Below, piece by piece: positions 59,548-64,000 of a DNA stretch of 64,000 bases. How positions within the stretch are numbered: position 1 is the stretch's first letter; the number at the start of each line of letters is the position of its first letter. Location: the NCBI GenBank assembly GCA_017979445.1, contig CM030708.1:32740721-32804720 (forward strand), in the 5' to 3' direction. Position numbers and translations under genes: made by a program. A model generated the notes under the pieces. That model was not told where the DNA came from. It did not search any database and saw only the letters and a program-made list of their open reading frames with translations. The DNA comes from Akebia trifoliata (lineage: Eukaryota; Streptophyta; Magnoliopsida; Ranunculales; Lardizabalaceae).

Positions 59548-61714
59548 TCAACTCAACAGAGCAAGAAAGAAACCAAGAAACGAAGACAAGAAGAGGCAGG
59601 TAAGGCCAAGCTTGGAAGCCAAACTGGCGGAATCAGAAGCCGCTAGGCTTCCCGCAGGTGTGTTTGTGGCAAGAACTACAACCACCCAATTACCATCAGA
59701 ACCGATCCCAACTTTGGTAAACTTGGTGTCGTTGAGATAATGAGAGCACTGTGATCTTGTGAAGTTTGAGGCAATGAGGGCTGGGGGGTTGTCAGGGATG
59801 CAAGCGGGCAAAACGACACCATCTCTAGTATTGTTTTGGTTGAGATGACAGTGAACCATGGCTTTGGGGTAGTTGGAGATCCGAGTCTCGGTTCCTGGGA
59901 TAGTGGTGGGTCCAATGACTTTTGTACAGGGTTGGTCTTCTAACTGGTCGGCAATTTCTTCTGCAAAGCACTCAGCATTGTTTGTTTTTTGATAAGGCCG
60001 AGAGATTCAAGGACGCACGATATTCATTAATATGTAAAAGAAGTTTGTCATTCTCATCTGCAGGGGAACATTAGAGGTTAGAAATTAAGGATTCATGTAG
60101 AAAACTGAAACTAATCAAGCATTATCAATCTCTAAAAGAGATGATAGTTGGCAAGAATGCTAAATGCTATGGTCTCTCGATCGTTGTTATCTAGACCTAA
60201 TCCCAACATGAATATTATTTCACTAGTCAACCATGTCTTAAACTAAGTATTTCGGCCAATATGGTTAAAAATGGGGGAACAAATGCCAAACAAAAAACCA
60301 ATAATGGTATTTGTGAGTTATTAAGGTATTAAATTTCAGTTTGGATTTACTTGGAAATGGAAACTACAGGAAATGATGAATTAAACAGACATAAATCACA
60401 TTCACAAGTCAACATGTTATATTAATAATATATGGAAAATGGAAATGAACATTAGTCATGTTTAACCATATCCATATCGCATTAGAATTTGATAGCCAAA
60501 AACACGATTTTACATGGGAATTAGAATAATAAAGTCATAATCTAGGTGTCTTAATTATATAAAGCACGAGCACCTACTTAAATGAACAAAACATTAAGTA
60601 ATGGTTTTGGATCCGTAGACTCATGAAAGTGAACTCATATGTTTATGAGTTCACACACACACACAATTCCAACCGTGTAAATACTAAATTTAATTGTTGG
60701 GATTTATCTATGAAATTCATATTATATTTTAGGGATACTTTTTTTTAACAAGTTTCCTTTCCACGATAGAATTCCACGTGTCTACCGATTGATTTTGACC
60801 AGCAATGGATTTACCTACATTATACTATTTTTCATCTTTTAAATATGTACGAGCGTATTTCATTAAAAGGCTTCCCTATCGATTTGTAAAAGTCATTCTC
60901 TCATTCAAACCATAGCCATTTTTGTGGGCATTCCCCCACACAGGAGTCCTTGGATAAAAAAAAAGAGTCTCAAACATGTCCCCCAACTTTTTATATATGT
61001 CTTTTTGCCCCTCATTCCGTAAGAGTTTAATTAAGAATAAGGAACCACAACTGATTAAGCCTCCCATTAATGGTTTTGTCGGGCTAGATATAATGCTTTG
61101 TTGATTGTATATGTTCTTGAAAGAGGGGCAAATTACTACATCTGCATGAAATAAGAATAAATATGTCATACCAACTATTTTGGTATATTTCCTAAAATTG
61201 GTTTTTTTATTTTTATTTTTAATTTCTTGTTTACTTCAACAAGAATTAGAAAGTATCTCATATAATTCAAGAGGCTCCAAATGGACAACTACGATTTTTT
61301 TTTTCACTTAAAAGATTTTTCTCCATCAAACAGACGGTTGAAATAGGAGGGAAAAAAACAAAACAGAGATTTTCTAGAGATGAAGTTTTTTTTTTTTTTT
61401 TCTTTTTCTTTTTCTAGGGATCAGTATTTGATATTTAAGGGGCATATTTTTCTTAGAAATCTTTAAAAGTATTCTCCCATTTCAATTCATCAAGTTAATG
61501 AACCAAGTTACAAAACTATATACAATACCCAAAAATTAAAAAAATAAATAAAAATAAATGAGAAAAAACCATTAAAGAAAAAGAACAAAGACGTGAAAAA
61601 TCAAACTAGAGAAAGAGAGAGATAATGTTTACTATCATTAGATTTAACAGGACGAGAGAGGAGGAGAAACACTTGAAGAAGCAAAAAGAGGAGATGAAAG
61701 CGAACAGAAACCAT
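59548..61714 (-). CDS. GPI-anchored cell-surface protein, frameshifted
   Basis: Resembles the small plant GPI-anchored proteins of the At5g19250/At3g06035 type; molecular role unknown. Exons, minus strand: 61714-61633 and 60057-59548, joined GT-AG. Exon 1 encodes the signal peptide MVSVRFHLLFLLLQVFLLLS. Exon 2 begins in frame with ENDKLLLHINEYRASLNLSA, then hits TGA after SKNKQC. One base later the family sequence resumes: NAECFAEEIADQLEDQPC, PGTETRISNYPKAMVHCHLN, TRDGVVLPACIPDNPPALIA and the hydrophobic GPI-signal tail LGLTCLFLSSFLGFFLALLS. The extra base is near 59980, in an A-rich run on the coding strand. Without it the length would be about 196 aa, the usual size. Either a recent pseudogene or a base-calling error; everything else is intact. 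Confidence 0.8.
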
Positions 61715-62236
61715 TGTAGTTGAAGGAACTATACAAAGTTGGTGCGAAACCATAGTTCAAATCAAGACAAGACAACCACCACAAGACCGTAGATTGTGGC
61801 CGTCCACGTGGTATGCATGCAGCGCTTAATATAATAACTGCCAACTGGACTAAAGACACACGATCTTAAATGCCACGTAACACTATTGCTGTTCATGAAT
61901 CAGCACATTTTGGGGATGGGTTAGGGCTAAACCAAACCGGCCTAAACCCACCCATCAGATCTTATCAGAGCCCAAATGGTTTCGATCCAATTCAAAGTTA
62001 ATGGATCAAATGGATTGGATTTTGGATCTGATCCAATCCAATTGCAATCGGATCAGATTTGGATCCAAATATTTTCAGGAAGAAAAATAGGAAAAATAAC
62101 AGTTTGCAAGAAAACAGATTTTCCAGACAGAAATAGAACTTGCATTGGAGTCTCTGTAAACTTTAAAAAAGGCTCTACATTTAATACAACATTCCCATTA
62201 CAACAAAGAAATTAAATTAATTGAAATTTTTTTGCG
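61715..62236 (-). promoter_or_regulatory. Promoter region of the GPI-anchored gene with G-box and RY element
   Basis: CCACGTGG (61804-61811), a palindromic G-box/ABRE core, is two bases from TGCATGCA (61814-61821), an RY element, about 90-110 bp upstream of the ATG. A further ACGT core lies at 'tgccacgtaac' (about 61871-61881). 'cttaatataataac' could serve as a TATA-like region. The part near 62100-62236 should be the 3' UTR of the RH58-like gene. A 'gatccaat'/'ggatca' repeat patch occupies 61960-62080. Confidence 0.5.
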
Positions 62237-64000
62237 CTATAAGGACAGCTCTTCACAATGAAACATCAGCTCATTCTCGAATCTCTGTAACACGAACCGC
62301 TCTTGGGACGTAATCATGTTGGTTACAGTGCACTTCTCATCTGAGAATGGTTTCCTACCGGCCCTCCCAGCACGGTGAAGATAATCTACTGCACTACTCG
62401 GAAGATCATAGTTATATATATGGGTTGTTTCTGGCAGGTCAACCCCTCTAGCCGCTATATCTGTCGCCACTAGAAGACAGCCTCCACCTTGTCTAACTTC
62501 CTACATTACAACGATGTTTGTCAAGAAACTCGTATTAGAATATAAAGAATTGATGTAGAGTCCCAGAAAAACATCAAAACTACTAAAATATCTCAATTTT
62601 TTTTTTTATAACTATTGTAGTGTTCAACTAACTGACAGTCAGATAATTAAAAAGAAAAAAGACATAAATATGTTGGATAACATTCCACTATGTCTACAAC
62701 CAAGAATCTTCAAGTTTCTGAAAAGTTCTTCCTGATAATATGATTTGAACTTGTTAAGCTACTTATAACTTCTGATGTAACCATCCTTTATCTGGGCTTG
62801 GGACCAGCAATGTAAAGGATCCAACAAATTTGTTACAAAAAGAAAAAAAATACAAATAGGTTTACTTTGTCAGGGCTTGATGATGATGAAATATACTCCT
62901 TGAGATAGCTATTTGAAGTCATATGTCAAGAAAATGGATTTAGCATCACTGGTTAGTTTACCAACAGAAGAACTGGAGTACTTACTGACAGTGAAGTCGC
63001 TCGTAAATTGAAATTCATGTCTTCCTCTAAAAGAAGGATCTCCGAGTATTTGATATACGAAGTTCTCAGGAAGTCAATGACACTAGTTGTTGATGGATCA
63101 TTCCCAGCCTTCTTTGACTTCTCGGACTGCATAAATGACAAGTGAAATTAGTGTTTATACACGGGATTGCAGATCGTCAATTCACAAGTCATCAAACACA
63201 AACAGCGTTGCCCCCTATTTTTTCCCCTTTTTTATCCAATGTGGTTTTTTACTACCTCCAAGTGAAATGCAGCAAACAATCACTGCTCTGACATTTAGGC
63301 ACTTAGAACAATTCCAAAATCATCTTCAAGGCACATTTGATAGTTTTATAACTTTTAGGGGTGGTGGAAGAAGTAAAAACTGTGGTAGAAAAAGTGTTTC
63401 TGATATTCATTGATACAAAAGATACATTATAGATTGCTAACTTTTCAATGTCTTACTTCCTGCTTCGTTAACTGACTTAGGTGGATGTTCTTTCATCTTT
63501 TGATCCAAACCTTACTCAGGAGTTGTGATTGAATGACATTCTCATTTTGGTGTAAAATGATTAAAATATTTGTTTTTGGTGGGTTAGCAGGGGTTATTGG
63601 TTAGCAATGATGGCAGGTTTTAAACTCAAGTTTGAAGTATCAACACTCACAAATCTTACAAACTTAGCAAGATAACAGCTTCACAATGACTAGAAGTTTT
63701 TAAAAATAACAACACAAACCTGCTCACCGACAAAAATTATGCCAGATTTAGGTTCATCAGTCTGTATTAAGGATAACAAAATTTGCAGCCTTGCGCTTTT
63801 ACTACAGATCTGTTAAGTAAAAAAGAACAAGGACATCAAGAATCACAGTAAATAATTGGACCATCAAAGACATTCATAGACCATATAATAGGACATCGGT
63901 AAAAGGGATAAACTATAATAATGGAACCTTAAAATGGGGAGATTAACAATTAAAAGGTGGAACCAAAATACATAAGTGAAAAATAGAGGCCTACATAGTG
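62237..64000 (-). CDS. RH58: DEAD-box ATP-dependent RNA helicase, RH58-like (3' part)
   Basis: The C-terminal helicase lobe of a DEAD-box protein most like the plastid-targeted RH58 of Arabidopsis. Visible exons, minus strand: 63809-63720, 63126-62986, 62500-62237, joined GT-AG and in phase. The first reads [20 protein letters not shown] followed by [10 protein letters not shown]. The second reads [20 protein letters not shown] and ends [12 protein letters not shown]. The last has motif [13 protein letters not shown], motif [11 protein letters not shown] and the C-terminus [16 protein letters not shown]. The DEAD box, Walker A and any transit peptide lie beyond the window edge, so the gene is partial by truncation of the window and not broken. 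Stop codon at 62239-62237. Confidence 0.93.

Overview
This is a plant nuclear genome window. It is AT-rich, its genes are split by many GT-AG introns (up to about 4.2 kb), and it carries LINE, SINE, TRIM and MITE copies plus a plastid-derived fragment. Every recognisable protein matches a flowering-plant family. The plant-type peroxisomal carrier, plastid-type RNA helicase and GPI-anchored protein point to an angiosperm, probably a eudicot. I cannot name the species.

Layout, left to right:
- 1.7-14.8 kb, minus: MIRO, a mitochondrial Rho GTPase (14 coding exons, 645 aa) with an intron in its 5' UTR.
- 14.9-17.4 kb: intergenic, dense in nested repeats.
- 17.6-24.0 kb, plus: peroxisomal adenine nucleotide carrier (PNC, 5 exons, 320 aa). 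A MITE and a LINE tail sit in intron 1. A plastid atpA fragment lies just downstream.
- 25.9-30.1 kb, plus: Yip1-family Golgi membrane protein (6 exons, 281 aa).
- 31.7-36.7 kb, minus: cytosolic seryl-tRNA synthetase (9 exons, 447 aa), convergent with the Yip1 gene.
- 36.8-42.8 kb: gene-free, with MITEs and two tandem-repeat arrays.
- 42.9-47.0 kb, plus: an uncharacterised plant protein (5 exons, 180 aa).
- 48.5-58.8 kb, plus: the TFIIH helicase XPD/UVH6 (11 exons, 759 aa), with a TRIM, a SINE and a LINE in its introns.
- 59.5-61.7 kb, minus: a small GPI-anchored protein gene with a one-base frameshift.
- 62.2-64.0 kb, minus: the 3' part of a DEAD-box helicase like RH58, cut by the window edge.

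The genes are housekeeping genes from unrelated pathways: organelle dynamics, peroxisomal ATP import, Golgi traffic, translation, transcription and repair, plastid RNA. They do not form an operon-like system. As far as I recall, MIRO-PNC-Yip1-SerRS is also the order on Arabidopsis chromosome 5, and RH58 with the GPI-anchored protein are also near neighbours there, so two ancestral blocks appear conserved. All exon models were joined by hand and keep the reading frame throughout, except for the GPI-anchored gene.

I found no convincing undescribed system. The most informative signals are several non-autonomous transposon families, some with exact target-site duplications or recoverable empty sites; an inverted repeat pair flanking the Yip1 and SerRS genes; and the frameshift in the GPI-anchored gene.
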